The position numbers and the translations under genes are program-made. 64,000 nt of DNA from an uncultured Burkholderiales bacterium (GTDB lineage Bacteria; Pseudomonadota; Gammaproteobacteria; Burkholderiales; Eutrophovitaceae): positions 62,001-126,000 of the forward strand of contig CATOSA010000025.1 in assembly GCA_951812315.1 (NCBI GenBank), in the 5' to 3' direction. Each line of letters opens with the position of its first letter. Positions within the stretch are counted from its first letter, which is position 1. The notes below the pieces were generated by a model that saw nothing but the letters and a program-made list of their open reading frames with translations, was not told where the DNA came from and did not search any database. Shown in pieces: positions 37,670 to 47,197 of this stretch.

Positions 37670-38842
37670 TCACGGCATGCCGCGCGCCAGTCGCAACCGC
37701 TCCAGGCCTTTTGCAAGACGTTCTTCGCTTGCGGCAAAACACCATCGCACGAATCCCTCACCTTCGGGACCGAATGCGATTCCAGGTGCAAGCCCGAGTC
37801 CGGTCGAGTTGACCAGATTCTTGCAAAACTCGAGGCTGTCTTGCGCACCCGGAATTCTGAAAAACGCGTACATAGCACCCGATGGCAGGCTGGTCTCCAC
37901 TTCCGGCAACTGCGCCAGCTGTTCCATGAGAAAGTCGCGGGCACGTTTAAGGCGGGCGTTGAATTGCAGAACCGCATCCTCGCCCTCGAGGATTGCAGTG
38001 ACGCCGGCGCTCTGAATGAAACCCGGTGCACATGACGTGTTGTACTCGATCAGGGTTGCTACTCCGGGGGCCAATTCCCTCGGCAGGACAATCCAGCCTA
38101 GTCGCCAGCCAGTCATCTGCCACGCTTTGGAAAAGGTGTTGGTACTTACCAGGCGATCGTCAGGTTCAGCAATGCCAAGGAACGACGGCGCCAGACCCGC
38201 ATCATTGCCGAAATAGAGGCGTTCATAGGCGTCGTCGGCAAGTATCCAGATGCCGTGTCTGCGACAGTGCTCGAGGATCGCGCGCTGAGACTCGACGTCA
38301 ATGGTCCATCCGGTTGGATTGTTCGGTGAGTTGATGTAGACCGCGCGGGTGTCGGGCGTCAACTCGGTCAGCAGTCGTTCCATGTCAAGATTCCAGCCGT
38401 CAGTGGAAAAGGTCAATGGAAAAGTCACTGACTCTGCACCGAGAATTTTGGGAATCTCGACCAGGTTAGGCCATAACGGTGTCACGATCACCACCCGGTC
38501 TCCGGGTCCGACCAGAGCTTGAGTCGTGATCATGAGGGCCGACATGCCCGAATTTGTAACAGCGATGTTGTCCGGGCTGGTTTGGCCGTGAAGTGCGGAG
38601 ACATAGTCGGCAATTGCCTCGCGCAGCGGTGTTATACCCAGATTTTGCGTGTAGAAGGTATCACCGGCATTGAGTGCGTCGACTGCGGCGGCGCGAATGA
38701 ATTCCGGCGTGACCTGATCCGGCTCCCCGAACCAGAACGCGACGACATCCTTCCTGCCCATTCCTGCGTTGGCGACTTCCCGGATCGTGGACGAGTTCAG
38801 TTGCTGAACTGCTTCGCGAGCGCTGAGAGAACGACTGGGCAT
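37670..38842 (-). CDS. class I/II pyridoxal-phosphate aminotransferase
   Basis: 390 residues, fold type I. PLP-site features are FWFGEPDQVTP, TNSGMSALM, INSPNNPTGW (substrate/cofactor Asn), ILADDAYERLYF with the cofactor Asp, and TFSKAWQMTGWRLGW with the Schiff-base Lys. A C-terminal Arg in EGFVRWCFA would hold the substrate carboxylate. It belongs to the aspartate/aromatic aminotransferase group; the substrate cannot be assigned. It is free-standing, with 183 bp to the VWA gene and a terminator hairpin of the opposite neighbour upstream. Confidence 0.93.
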   Translation of the reverse strand: MPSRSLSAREAVQQLNSSTIREVANAGMGRKDVVAFWFGEPDQVTPEFIRAAAVDALNAGDTFYTQNLGITPLREAIADYVSALHGQTSPDNIAVTNSGMSALMITTQALVGPGDRVVIVTPLWPNLVEIPKILGAESVTFPLTFSTDGWNLDMERLLTELTPDTRAVYINSPNNPTGWTIDVESQRAILEHCRRHGIWILADDAYERLYFGNDAGLAPSFLGIAEPDDRLVSTNTFSKAWQMTGWRLGWIVLPRELAPGVATLIEYNTSCAPGFIQSAGVTAILEGEDAVLQFNARLKRARDFLMEQLAQLPEVETSLPSGAMYAFFRIPGAQDSLEFCKNLVNSTGLGLAPGIAFGPEGEGFVRWCFAASEERLAKGLERLRLARGMP

Positions 38843-38925
38843 CGGTACATCTTTGCAAAGGACGGCATTGTCTCACGCGCATGTGAGCACCCCAAAATGC
38901 GCATCCGGTTTACCTGTTTTCGAGC

Positions 38926-38957
38926 AAAAAAAAGCCGGCTACGTTGTGTAGCCGACC
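38926..38957 (-). terminator. intrinsic terminator of the 71-residue gene
   Basis: On the minus strand GTCGGCTAC pairs with GTAGCCGGC around a short loop and is followed by eight T. It terminates the small gene ending at 39009 and precedes the aminotransferase start. Confidence 0.85.
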
Positions 38958-38963
38958 AAAAGG

Positions 38964-39000
38964 GGTGGGGAATGCCCAGCTAGGGATGACATTCCCCACC
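38964..39000 (-). other. second perfect 11-bp hairpin after the 71-residue gene
   Basis: GGTGGGGAATG (38964-38974) and CATTCCCCACC (38990-39000) are exact complements with a 15-nt loop. It begins 8 bases after the stop codon, so the transcript would end in two hairpins in series. Confidence 0.75.
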
Positions 39001-39008
39001 ATCGGGAT

Positions 39009-39224
39009 TTATTCCAGATACAACACTGGCTCTTGCTCCAATCCAATTCTTCGCTGAACAATCTTGTCCATACGGGTAGCGCTATGCAGCAGGGCTTTGA
39101 GTAGGCAACTTGATTGCTCTGGCGGCGCATCCGGTGCCGCTTCCCGCGTCTCTTGCAGTCGTGCTTGCTGTTGCTTGAGTGCCTCATTCAGTGCAGATTC
39201 CAGTGTTTCGCGCTGCATATCCAT
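39009..39224 (-). CDS. small hypothetical protein
   Basis: 71 residues, mostly helical and Gln/Glu-rich (RETLESALNEALKQQQARLQ), with no family I recognise. The start ATG at 39224 is followed by a second in-frame ATG (MDM) and has a GGGGAGATGG-type purine stretch. A strong double hairpin follows the stop, which supports a real, highly expressed short gene. It is divergent from the XRE-like regulator gene. Confidence 0.55.
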   Translation of the reverse strand: MDMQRETLESALNEALKQQQARLQETREAAPDAPPEQSSCLLKALLHSATRMDKIVQRRIGLEQEPVLYLE

Positions 39225-39307
39225 CTCCCCGGATTTGTCTTATTGATTTCAGGTGATGTGTGCAGTGTCCTAGGGACCGGCCACGTAGTAAACGGTTTCG
39301 AAGATGG

Positions 39308-39335
39308 TTGATACCTGCTATCCCTTTGGTATCAA
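39308..39335. promoter_or_regulatory. operator-like inverted repeat upstream of the XRE-like regulator
   Basis: TTGATACC (39308-39315) and GGTATCAA (39328-39335) are exact complements separated by 12 bp, 34 bp before the regulator ATG and in the divergent promoter region. The spacing puts the half-sites about two helical turns apart. It could bind the regulator itself. Confidence 0.55.
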
Positions 39336-39643
39336 ATGTCAGTACTTTTATGACTAATTGAGAAAACAAATGTCTGATACGACGGCGATGGTTGGCGGGC
39401 TGAAGCGAATACTGAAAGCGCGGCGGATAAATTACGCGCAGGTGTCCGATGCGCTCGGCCTCAGCGAGGCGACTGTTAAGCGCATGTTTTCAAAGAATGA
39501 TTTCTCTTTGCACCGTTTTGAGCAGGTTTGCGAACTTGCTGAGGTCAGCGTGGTGGAGCTTGCAAAAGAAGTCGACAGCGAAAAGAACTACATCAGCCAA
39601 CTCACTGAAGAGCAGGAGAGGCGCATCGTCGGCAACACACAAG

Positions 39644-40910
39644 TGGACCCCGAAACTTGGACCCCCGCTTAAGTGAAATCTCCATGGGATTCAGGCCGCG
39701 CTCTTCAACGCCGTTTGTTCGAAGTACACCGCATCGGGGGGTACGCCGGTCAAGCCCAGTGTGAGGACGCCGGGTATTGTAAAAACGAAAGTATTTGTCC
39801 AGTCCGGCGCGTAATGCCGCCGGCGTTTCATACGCGCGCAGATACACGTCTTCGTACTTCACACTGCGCCACAACCGTTCGACGAACACGTTGTCGATCC
39901 AGCGAGCCTTGCCGTCCATGCTGATCGTCACTTCGTGGTCCTTGAGAACGCGGGTGAACGCATCGGCCGTGAACTGCGTGCCCTGATCGGTGTTGAATAT
40001 CTCGGGTGTACCGTAGCGAGGCAATGCCTCTTCGAGCGCCTCGACGCAAAAGTCGCTGTCCATCGTGTTCGACGCCCGCCACGAAAGCACCTTGCGCGTA
40101 TGCCAGTGCATAATCGCCACGAGCTACATGAACCCCTTGGCCATCGGTAGATAACACATATCGCTCGCCCACACCTGGTTGGCCCGCGTGATTGTCATGT
40201 CCCTGAGCAAGTAAGGATAGATCTTGTGTCCCTTGTCTGGCGTGCTGGTGCGCCGCTTCGGCTACAGCGCCCTGATCTGCATCTGACGCATCAGCCGCTG
40301 TACGCGCTTACGATTGACCTGCAGCCCGCGTGTATCGAGTTCGTTGCGAATACGACGGCTTCCGTAGAACGGCAGCTCAAGGTGGATCTCGTCGATCAGG
40401 CGCATCAGCTCAAGGTCTTCGGCTGACACCTGTGCGCCGCGATAGTACGCTGTGCAGCGTGCCACTCCGAGTAACTCGCAGCGGCGTGCCCTGGACAGTT
40501 CGTGAGCGCTTTGAATCTGTGCTCGGCGCTCGCTCACCGGTCGCGCCCGAGAAACTTTGACAGAAAATCTTTCTCCATCGTCAGTTGCCCGACCTTGGCG
40601 TGCAGCTTCTCGATTTCGCGTTCGGTGTGTTGCGCCTCAACTGCGTTGCCACCGAACACGTCCTCGGCACTATCGACCAGACGTTTCTTCCAGTCCTGGA
40701 TCTGATTCGGGTGAACGTCGAACTGTTCAGCCAGCTCGGCCAGTGTGTGCTCGCCACGCACTGCGCCCAGTGCTACTTTGGCCTTGAAGCTCGCCGTGTG
40801 ATTTCTTCTCTTTACTACGTGTCATCTTCGGATCCTCTCTGTGTCGTAAAAGAATAATCCATAAGATTTCACTTATCAGCTACATTTTGGTGTCCAGCCG
40901 TTGGGGTCCA
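39644..40910 (-). mobile_element. IS3-family element, degenerate
   Basis: Ends start TGGACCCCGAAACTTGGACC on the left and, on the reverse strand, TGGACCCCAACGGCTGGACA on the right. Both share TAAGTGAAATCT slightly further in (39670 and 40864). The size is about 1.27 kb. The exact target duplication is not resolved; CAAG occurs next to the left end and again 9 bp past the right end. Both reading frames are damaged. Confidence 0.85.
39650..40825 (-). pseudogene. IS3-family transposase orfA/orfB remnants
   Basis: OrfA starts at ATG 40825 but needs a frameshift near 40805 to read HTASFKAKVALGAVRGEHTLAE-type sequence; it continues FDVHPNQIQDWKKRL and a leucine-zipper-like helix. OrfB (about 40537 to 39650) has stops near 40265 and at 40129 (GFM-stop-LVAIM, normally GFMYLVAIM). 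Its DDE catalytic blocks are WASDMCYLPM, NTDQGTQFTADAF and WIDNVFVERLWRSVKYE. The transposase cannot be made in full. Confidence 0.85.
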
Positions 40911-41397
40911 CCTCTAACCAAGTTGTTTCTGGTCGCGGTGTGTGTACTTAATCACTTGTCACTTGAGCAGATCGTGTCGGTATACGACGTTTCGACCAGC
41001 GAGTGCATCAAGTTGTTGCTCGAACTGGACCGCATTCGATTTCTGCAACTTCTGCCTGATAACCGGATCAAGTTACTGGTAACGAGGAATTTTGCCTGGC
41101 GTGCGAATGGTCCTATCCTGCAGTACGTAAAAGCGAAGGGGGATTTCGGACTATTTTGGCTCGCGATTTGACGGTCGTGGCGAACATGTCACGGTGATCA
41201 ATGCGATGCTGTCCACTGCATCGTCTGCGCAGATCATTAACCGTCTGAAGCGTCTTGGACGGGAACTCGCAGAAATGCACGATGACGATAAGTATCTGGA
41301 ACTCGGCGAGCGCCGGCCCGCAAGTCTCTTGTTGGCGATCAGACCGTGGGAACTTGAGAGTTTCAAGCAGTTGCGGCGCAAAACACCCCGCGTATAA

Positions 41398-41416
41398 TAT
41401 AATGCAAATCATTCTC
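41398..41416 (+). promoter_or_regulatory. Fur box upstream of feo operon
   Basis: TATAATGCAAATCATTCTC matches 15 of 19 positions of the consensus GATAATGATAATCATTATC. It overlaps a TATAAT -10-like hexamer (41393-41398) 59 bp before the feoA start. This predicts iron repression of ferrous-iron uptake by Fur. Confidence 0.85.
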
Positions 41417-41456
41417 ACTCACAATCAGGACGTATTAACCGGAACCGCGTTTTCAG

Positions 41457-41735
41457 ATGTTTGAAGTTGCCAGCAAAGAGTCCGAGCGCCTTGCTGACTT
41501 GCCACTTGGGTCGGTCGCGACGGTAGATTGTGTGCATCAAAGCGTACCTGAAGATCCCATTGCAAAACGGCTTCGTGATCTTGGTTTCGTCAGCGGGGAG
41601 CCAGTGCGCATAGTAGCTGCCGGGCCAATTGGGGGTGATCCGCTGTTAGTGCAGGTTGGATTCACGCGCTTTGCGTTACGTCAAGGCGAAGCGAGGCGGG
41701 TGATGGTACATCGGGCACTGCCACATACCGAATAG
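41457..41735 (+). CDS. feoA: ferrous iron transport protein A
   Basis: 92 residues, an SH3-like FeoA domain (LPLGSVATVDCV, KRLRDLGFVSGEPVRIV, LVQVGFTRFALRQGEA). FeoA is a small cytoplasmic accessory protein needed for FeoB-mediated Fe2+ uptake. It is the first gene of the feo operon, downstream of the Fur box, with feoB 19 bp after it. Confidence 0.93.
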   Translation: MFEVASKESERLADLPLGSVATVDCVHQSVPEDPIAKRLRDLGFVSGEPVRIVAAGPIGGDPLLVQVGFTRFALRQGEARRVMVHRALPHTE

Positions 41736-41754
41736 CTCGGAGCCCGTACCTACC

Positions 41755-43584
41755 GTGTCTACACTGCGCATTGCCCTCGTCGGAAATCCCAACTGTGGTA
41801 AAACCGCGCTATTCAATCTTCTGACGGGTAGTCGTCAGAAAGTTGCCAACTACGCAGGCGTTACCGTAGAGCGTAAATCTGGTCGGCTGACGACGCCATC
41901 CGGCCGTACGCTGGAAGTGCTTGATTTGCCCGGAGCCTACAGCCTGACGGCGGCCAGCCCTGACGAAGAGATAACGCGCGATGTCTGTCTGGGCCGGCTA
42001 TCGGGTGAACAGCAGCCCGATGCCATAGTCTGTGTTGCCGACGCGACCAATCTCAGATTGCATTTGCGATTCGTGCTGGAACTGCGGTATCTCGGATTGC
42101 CGATGATTCTTGCGCTCAACATGAGTGATTCCGCGATGAAGCGTGACATTCGTGTCGATCGCAACATTCTGGAAAAAGAACTCGGCATACCGGTTGTCGA
42201 GACGGTTGCGGTACACCGCGGCGGCGCTTCCAGTCTGGTATCGCAATTCGATCGCGACTTGCCCGAACCAGCACTGGCATTGCCCGAAGGCGCGGATCTT
42301 CATGCGGAAGTAAACCGCATCCTTGAAGCGGCAGTTTCGATGCCAAGCCGTACCGCAAAAATGGATGACGCGATCGACAGAGTCGTATTGCATCCGGTTT
42401 GGGGACTGGCGATTCTCGCGCTCGTGATGTTTTTCATGTTCCAGGCGGTATTCGCGTGGGCGGCTCCGTTCATGGATTTGATCGACGCCGGCATCGGCGC
42501 CATCGGTACGTTTGTTGGCGATGCGCTGCCGGACGGTCCCCTGCGCGGACTGCTTGTCGAAGGCATCATTGCAGGCGTGGGAAGCGTGATTATTTTTCTG
42601 CCACAGATTTTAATTCTCTTTTTGTTCATTCTGGTACTCGAAGAATCGGGCTACCTGCCTCGAGCAGCGTTCCTGCTTGATCGCATGATGGTGGGTGCGG
42701 GTTTGACAGGGCGCTCTTTTATTCCATTGCTGTCCAGCGTCGCGTGCGCAATTCCCGGCATCATGGCTGCGCGCACAATTCAGGATCCGCGTGATCGCCT
42801 GTCGACCATACTTGTCGCGCCGTTGATGACTTGCTCGGCGCGCCTGCCGGTGTACACCTTGCTGATTGCCGCCTTCGTTCCGCAGCAAACGGTATTGGGC
42901 GTATTCAATCTCGGCGGTGTTGTATTGTTTGGACTTTATGTAGCGGGGACTTTCTTCGCGCTCGCTGCAGCCTACGTGATGAAGCGGCTGCGCCGCACAA
43001 GCGAAGATCATGCGCTGCTTCTCGAATTGCCTTCGTACCGAGTGCCTAATCCGCGCGACATCGCAATCGGACTTTGGGACCGGGCGCGCATATTCATCGT
43101 GCGCGTTGGCAAAATCATTCTTTCAATCACCGTAGTTTTGTGGGTCCTTTCGTCGTATCCGGTGCCTCCAGCCGATTGGGGAGGTACTGCAATTGACTAC
43201 AGCCTGGCGGGACGAATTGGCCATTCAGTGGAATGGATCTTTGCCCCGATCGGTTTCAACTGGCAGATCTGTATCGCATTAATACCGGGTCTTGCCGCGA
43301 GGGAGGTTGCAGTTAGCGCGCTCGGGACGGTTTACGCGATTTCCGCGGCGAGCGATGATGCAGCCTCGCAACTACTACCGATCATTTCGTCACAGTGGTC
43401 GCTTGCAACAGGCTTGTCGCTGCTGGCCTGGTACGTATTTGCGCCACAATGCCTCGCGACTCTGGCGACGATGCATCGTGAAACGAATTCATGGGGTGTG
43501 GTCGCAACTGCGCTGATTTATCTGTTCGGCCTTGCGTATATTGCGTCGTTTATAACTTATCAAATCGCGGTCGCTCTCACATGA
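41755..43584 (+). CDS. feoB: ferrous iron transporter FeoB
   Basis: 609 residues from a GTG start at 41755, shorter than E. coli FeoB (773). The N-terminal G domain has GNPNCGKTALFNLLTG (G1), VTVERKSG (G2), DLPGAYSL (G3) and LALNMSD (G4). The transmembrane part follows with two Gate-like repeats containing SCAIPGIMAARTI and PGLAAREVAVSALGT. It moves Fe2+ across the inner membrane and is driven or gated by GTP. Translation is coupled to feoA upstream and overlaps the next gene by four bases (ATGA). Confidence 0.96.
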   Translation: MSTLRIALVGNPNCGKTALFNLLTGSRQKVANYAGVTVERKSGRLTTPSGRTLEVLDLPGAYSLTAASPDEEITRDVCLGRLSGEQQPDAIVCVADATNLRLHLRFVLELRYLGLPMILALNMSDSAMKRDIRVDRNILEKELGIPVVETVAVHRGGASSLVSQFDRDLPEPALALPEGADLHAEVNRILEAAVSMPSRTAKMDDAIDRVVLHPVWGLAILALVMFFMFQAVFAWAAPFMDLIDAGIGAIGTFVGDALPDGPLRGLLVEGIIAGVGSVIIFLPQILILFLFILVLEESGYLPRAAFLLDRMMVGAGLTGRSFIPLLSSVACAIPGIMAARTIQDPRDRLSTILVAPLMTCSARLPVYTLLIAAFVPQQTVLGVFNLGGVVLFGLYVAGTFFALAAAYVMKRLRRTSEDHALLLELPSYRVPNPRDIAIGLWDRARIFIVRVGKIILSITVVLWVLSSYPVPPADWGGTAIDYSLAGRIGHSVEWIFAPIGFNWQICIALIPGLAAREVAVSALGTVYAISAASDDAASQLLPIISSQWSLATGLSLLAWYVFAPQCLATLATMHRETNSWGVVATALIYLFGLAYIASFITYQIAVALT

Positions 43585-43883
43585 GCATCTACGCTGTTAT
43601 CGAATCAATTGTTGTGATGGTGGTCGCGCTGATCAGCGCTTACTACGTGTTGAAACTGATTGTTCCCGGTCCAATGCGCAGGATGCGTGCGCACATTGCG
43701 CAACGGTTGCGCAAAAAGGCGGGCAGCGGCGGCCCGCTGGGTCTTCTGGCGGCGCGCTTGCGAGAAGACAATGACCCATCTGCAGGGTGTGCCAGCGGCT
43801 GCGAAAGTGGTGGCTGCAACGGGTGTAATCTGGCTACGCGCACCGATTTTCTGTCTGCACGCGACGGCGCAGATCGCGCCTGA
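43581..43883 (+). CDS. small membrane-anchored Cys-rich protein of the feo operon (FeoC-like / DUF6587 type)
   Basis: 100 residues. One N-terminal transmembrane helix (AVIESIVVMVVALISAYYVL), a basic linker, then a Cys-rich tail GCASGCESGGCNGCN. Small proteins of this layout replace FeoC in several Gammaproteobacteria; the Cys cluster may bind iron, zinc or an Fe-S cluster and would face the cytoplasm. The ATG overlaps the feoB stop. Its role in Feo is an inference from the operon. Confidence 0.78.
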   Translation: MSIYAVIESIVVMVVALISAYYVLKLIVPGPMRRMRAHIAQRLRKKAGSGGPLGLLAARLREDNDPSAGCASGCESGGCNGCNLATRTDFLSARDGADRA

Positions 43884-44049
43884 AATCAAAGCGCGGATCG
43901 GGGCTGTGTCTATCGGTCCGTGATATTCCCCCGATCACATACGCGTCAACAGGTCCTCAATATGGGCCGCTCTCCCACCGTTGCAGCCGAATCATCCTGA
44001 GTTCGACAGACTGCTAGAATCGCGCCCTTAACCTTTTGGGGGGAATACA

Positions 44050-45492
44050 ATGTCCAAGCAGAAGTATCAGAACTATATCGTCGGCGAGTGGGTCGACGGC
44101 GCGGCAATTTCCAATGACATCAATCCGTCGGATACGTCCGACGTCGTCGCGGAGTATGCCCAGGCTGACAAGAAACAGGCAGAGACTGCAATTGAAGCCG
44201 CGCGGGCTGCTGCATCTGCCTGGGCGAATTTCAATGTCCAGGCAAGAGCCGATTTGCTCGACAATGTCGGCAACCAGATTTTTGCAAGGCGTGAAGAGTT
44301 CGGCACGCTATTGTCGCGCGAAGAGGGCAAAACACTCCCCGAAGGTATTGGTGAGGTTGTCCGGGCGGCTAATGTGTTCAAGTTTTTCGGTGGCGAAGTA
44401 TTGCGTCGCGCGGGCGAATTGCTGCCGTCGGTCCGGCCCGGAATTGATGTCGAGATCGTGCGCGAGCCAGTTGGCGTTGTCGGCATCATCGCGCCGTGGA
44501 ATTTTCCTGCTGCAATTCCTGCATGGAAGATTGCACCGGCACTCGCTTACGGCAATTGCGTCGTATTCAAGCCTGCCGACCTCGTTCCCGGTATGGCGCA
44601 CGCTATCGCGCAAATCATCGTGGAAGCCGGCATCCCGGAAGGCGTCTTCAACTACGTCATGGGCCGCGGTAGCGTGGTTGGCGAAGCAATCGTCAACGAC
44701 CGCCGTGTCGACGCCATCAGCTTTACCGGCTCGGTCGAAACGGGCCGCAAGCTGGCGGCAAATGCGATCAAGCGCATGGCCAAGTTTCAGCTCGAAATGG
44801 GCGGCAAGAATCCATTGGTCGTGCTCGACGACGCCGACCTGAAAACGGCCGTTGAATGCGCAGTCAATGGCGCATATTTCTCGACCGGGCAACGCTGCAC
44901 GGCATCCTCCCGCCTGATCGTGACCAAGGGCATACATGACAAGTTTGTCGAGGCGATGATCGAACGGCTGAAGACGGTCAACGTAGACGGCGCGCTGAAA
45001 AAAGATACGCACATTGGGCCGGTTGTGGACAAGACCCAGCTCAACCAGGATTTGTTCTATATCGAGGAAGGCAAAAAGGAAGGCGCCACGCTGGCTTACG
45101 GCGGCAACCAACTAAAACGGGAGACAGAAGGTTTCTACCTGGAGCCCGCGTTGTTTACTGGTACGTCCAACGACATGCGCATAAACCGCGAAGAAGTGTT
45201 CGGCCCTGTAGCGACCGTGATTGCAGCGAACGATTATGACGAGGCATTGGCCATCGCCAACGACACGGAGTTCGGTCTCTCATCTGGAATCTGCACCACT
45301 TCGCTCAAGCACGCGTCGCACTATCGCAAGAACAGCCAGGCTGGAATGGTGATGGTCAACTTGCCGACGGCGGGTGTCGACTATCACGTGCCGTTTGGCG
45401 GACGCAAAGGATCGAGCTACGGACCGCGTGAGCAAGGGCGCTACGCGGCGGAGTTCTATACCACCGTCAAGACCAGTTACGTTATGGCCTGA
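44050..45492 (+). CDS. NAD(P)-dependent aldehyde dehydrogenase, alpha-ketoglutaric semialdehyde dehydrogenase type
   Basis: 480 residues. ALDH motifs are present: [25 protein letters not shown], catalytic Glu in [10 protein letters not shown], catalytic Cys in [11 protein letters not shown] and EVFGPVATV. The C-terminus reads [20 protein letters not shown], as in alpha-ketoglutaric semialdehyde dehydrogenases of sugar-acid and hydroxyproline catabolism. It would oxidise the semialdehyde to 2-oxoglutarate. GGGGGGAA precedes the ATG. There is no sugar-acid operon next to it, so the assigned substrate is an inference. Confidence 0.88.
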   Translation: MSKQKYQNYIVGEWVDGAAISNDINPSDTSDVVAEYAQADKKQAETAIEAARAAASAWANFNVQARADLLDNVGNQIFARREEFGTLLSREEGKTLPEGIGEVVRAANVFKFFGGEVLRRAGELLPSVRPGIDVEIVREPVGVVGIIAPWNFPAAIPAWKIAPALAYGNCVVFKPADLVPGMAHAIAQIIVEAGIPEGVFNYVMGRGSVVGEAIVNDRRVDAISFTGSVETGRKLAANAIKRMAKFQLEMGGKNPLVVLDDADLKTAVECAVNGAYFSTGQRCTASSRLIVTKGIHDKFVEAMIERLKTVNVDGALKKDTHIGPVVDKTQLNQDLFYIEEGKKEGATLAYGGNQLKRETEGFYLEPALFTGTSNDMRINREEVFGPVATVIAANDYDEALAIANDTEFGLSSGICTTSLKHASHYRKNSQAGMVMVNLPTAGVDYHVPFGGRKGSSYGPREQGRYAAEFYTTVKTSYVMA

Positions 45493-45620
45493 CCGCGCCG
45501 TCTGAGCTTGGTTGCGCGACAAAAAAAGCGACTGCAACTTGGTCGTATGCCACAAGATATTGTTTTGTAACATGTTATAGTCGTCTGCAGTGGACGACAG
45601 TGGCGATCGGGAGCGCACGT

Positions 45621-45989
45621 TCACAGACTGCCTGTGATGACCAATCGAGCAGTAAAGTAGGCGCCCAGGACGATCCACCCGTAAATCAACATGTCACCAA
45701 TGTGGTCGATCCGTTCCAGCCGCTGTTCGACAACGCGTTCCACCCACGAGCCGCCGACGAAGGCTGCACCTATGACGAGCGGCGCATAGATAGGGTTATG
45801 GCGCCAGGCGCCTCGCAGGGCTTCGAGCCGCCAGCCTTCGGTGCTGAGAGCGCTGAAGGCAACTCCACCGATGCCAAGCAGCACCAGTGCGAGCAGCAGC
45901 AGTTGCAGAACGGTGTATACCGCTTCGTGTACGACCGAAGTGACGATTCGTAGCGGACGGTCGTGAAGATTTGCGATCGGATTGAGCAT
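45621..45989 (-). CDS. small inner-membrane protein, three helices
   Basis: 122 residues from ATG 45989, chosen because GGAGG lies 7 bases upstream; a longer frame to 46103 has no such site. Hydrophobic segments: about 22-48 (TVLQLLLLALVLLGIGGVAF), 68-84 and 98-118. No known family is recognised. It appears monocistronic and convergent with the aldehyde dehydrogenase gene. Confidence 0.6.
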   Translation of the reverse strand: MLNPIANLHDRPLRIVTSVVHEAVYTVLQLLLLALVLLGIGGVAFSALSTEGWRLEALRGAWRHNPIYAPLVIGAAFVGGSWVERVVEQRLERIDHIGDMLIYGWIVLGAYFTARLVITGSL

Positions 45990-47197
45990 GAAAATCCTCC
46001 ATGTTGGGTTTGTGTACGTTCTGTTCTTTTGGGAGGCTAATAGCGGCTTGCGTGCCACCAGGTATTTCCTCCAAAAGTTCATGTGCTTACGTCGAGCCAC
46101 CAAGCGGTGTCAGCGAAAATGGTGTCGATTTCGTCGCCGTGCGGAGACGATTTGCTAACAGTCGAGGTAGTAGGTTGAAGATTGCAGCACAAACGGCAGT
46201 GTCACTTTGTTTGGAGCGGAGCGTCTTTTTACGGCCATAAACCCGCTATTGATTTCACACACAAAAAGGCACGCGAACGGAAACCGGTCCAGGGCGTGGT
46301 AAGGCGTCATTCGACACGCGCGATTGCCTATTGTTTTTCGCGGGCAGCATGAGTATCAAGTCTCATGAATCGAACTAATATGGCGTGCCCGTATTGCTGT
46401 GGATTGATATGACATGGGAGTAATGTCAAAGTCACCATTGCATCGCTCGCCTCAATTTGGTGGATTGAGGTCGTAGTAAAGCGTTGATGGGAATCCTGGT
46501 GGACGCCCGATTACGTTGCATCTAACACCGCGCAATCGCGTAGCACCTGATCTCATACCTGGGTGGGCGTTCCGGCAATAATTACCTCCAGTGATTGGTG
46601 CGACACCTTACAGAAAGCGGCTAGTTGAAGTGCAACGATCTTGAATGCTGTCGGCCAGAAGAGGGGTGGGAGGGGGGCGACGGTTATAGTCGGAGTTTCG
46701 CGACTTCGCTAGAAGTTTGTTACGTGCGCTAGTTCTTTTGGCTTTGGGCGACCAAGGAACAAAGAGGGCAGAGTTTTTCGCGATTTTCGATACGCTTTGG
46801 CAGCTGGATTGCCCGCGCAAACTACTTTGCGACACCGTATGGCGAATCGGTCTATTTCAGGCGACTTTATGTTTTACCCAGATTAGTTTTGACAATATCG
46901 ATGCGTCCCTACGACTCCTTGGAGGGGTCGCGCGGCCAGCGAGGCGCACGTCACGAACTGGCTCAGCAGGTACATTTTGGGAACGCCGAGAGCGCGTAAT
47001 TTTTCTGCGTTTGCGCCTACTGCGCAACGTCAATATATTGTCGCCCCGGATAAAAATTCTGTTTGAAAATCCTAAGATCCGGTCAAAAGATGTGCGAAGT
47101 CATTAGTGCAAATTAGCAATTGGTTTTTCTTAGCATAGGCATCTAGTCTAGCAATGGGTTTGGCAAAATGCCCGAAAAACTAAACAGGGAGGAAAGA
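45990..47197. other. intergenic region without a supported gene
   Basis: About 1.2 kb. A 129-codon frame on the plus strand (46717-47106) is Arg/Leu-rich, lacks domains and a ribosome site, and is judged spurious. The peroxidase promoter should be near its right end. It may mark the left shoulder of the accessory island. Confidence 0.4.

Larger units (their letters stand above)
39370..41397 (+). pseudogene. XRE-type transcriptional regulator interrupted by an IS3-family element
   Basis: From ATG 39370 the first about 90 residues are an XRE helix-turn-helix (INYAQVSDALGLSEATVKRMF) ending QERRIVGN. The reading is broken by the IS at about 39644 and resumes after it near 40920 with KLFLVAVCVLNHLSLEQIV and CIKLLLELDRIRFLQLL. 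A G5 run at about 41141-41145 causes a second frameshift; beyond it the frame continues DYFGSRFDGRGEHVTVINAML to the end RRKTPRV, TAA at 41395. The intact protein would be about 250 residues. The feo promoter lies immediately downstream. Confidence 0.8.

Noticed and set aside
46717..47106. 129-codon Arg/Leu-rich frame
   Set aside because: No ribosome site, no domain, and atypical residue composition.
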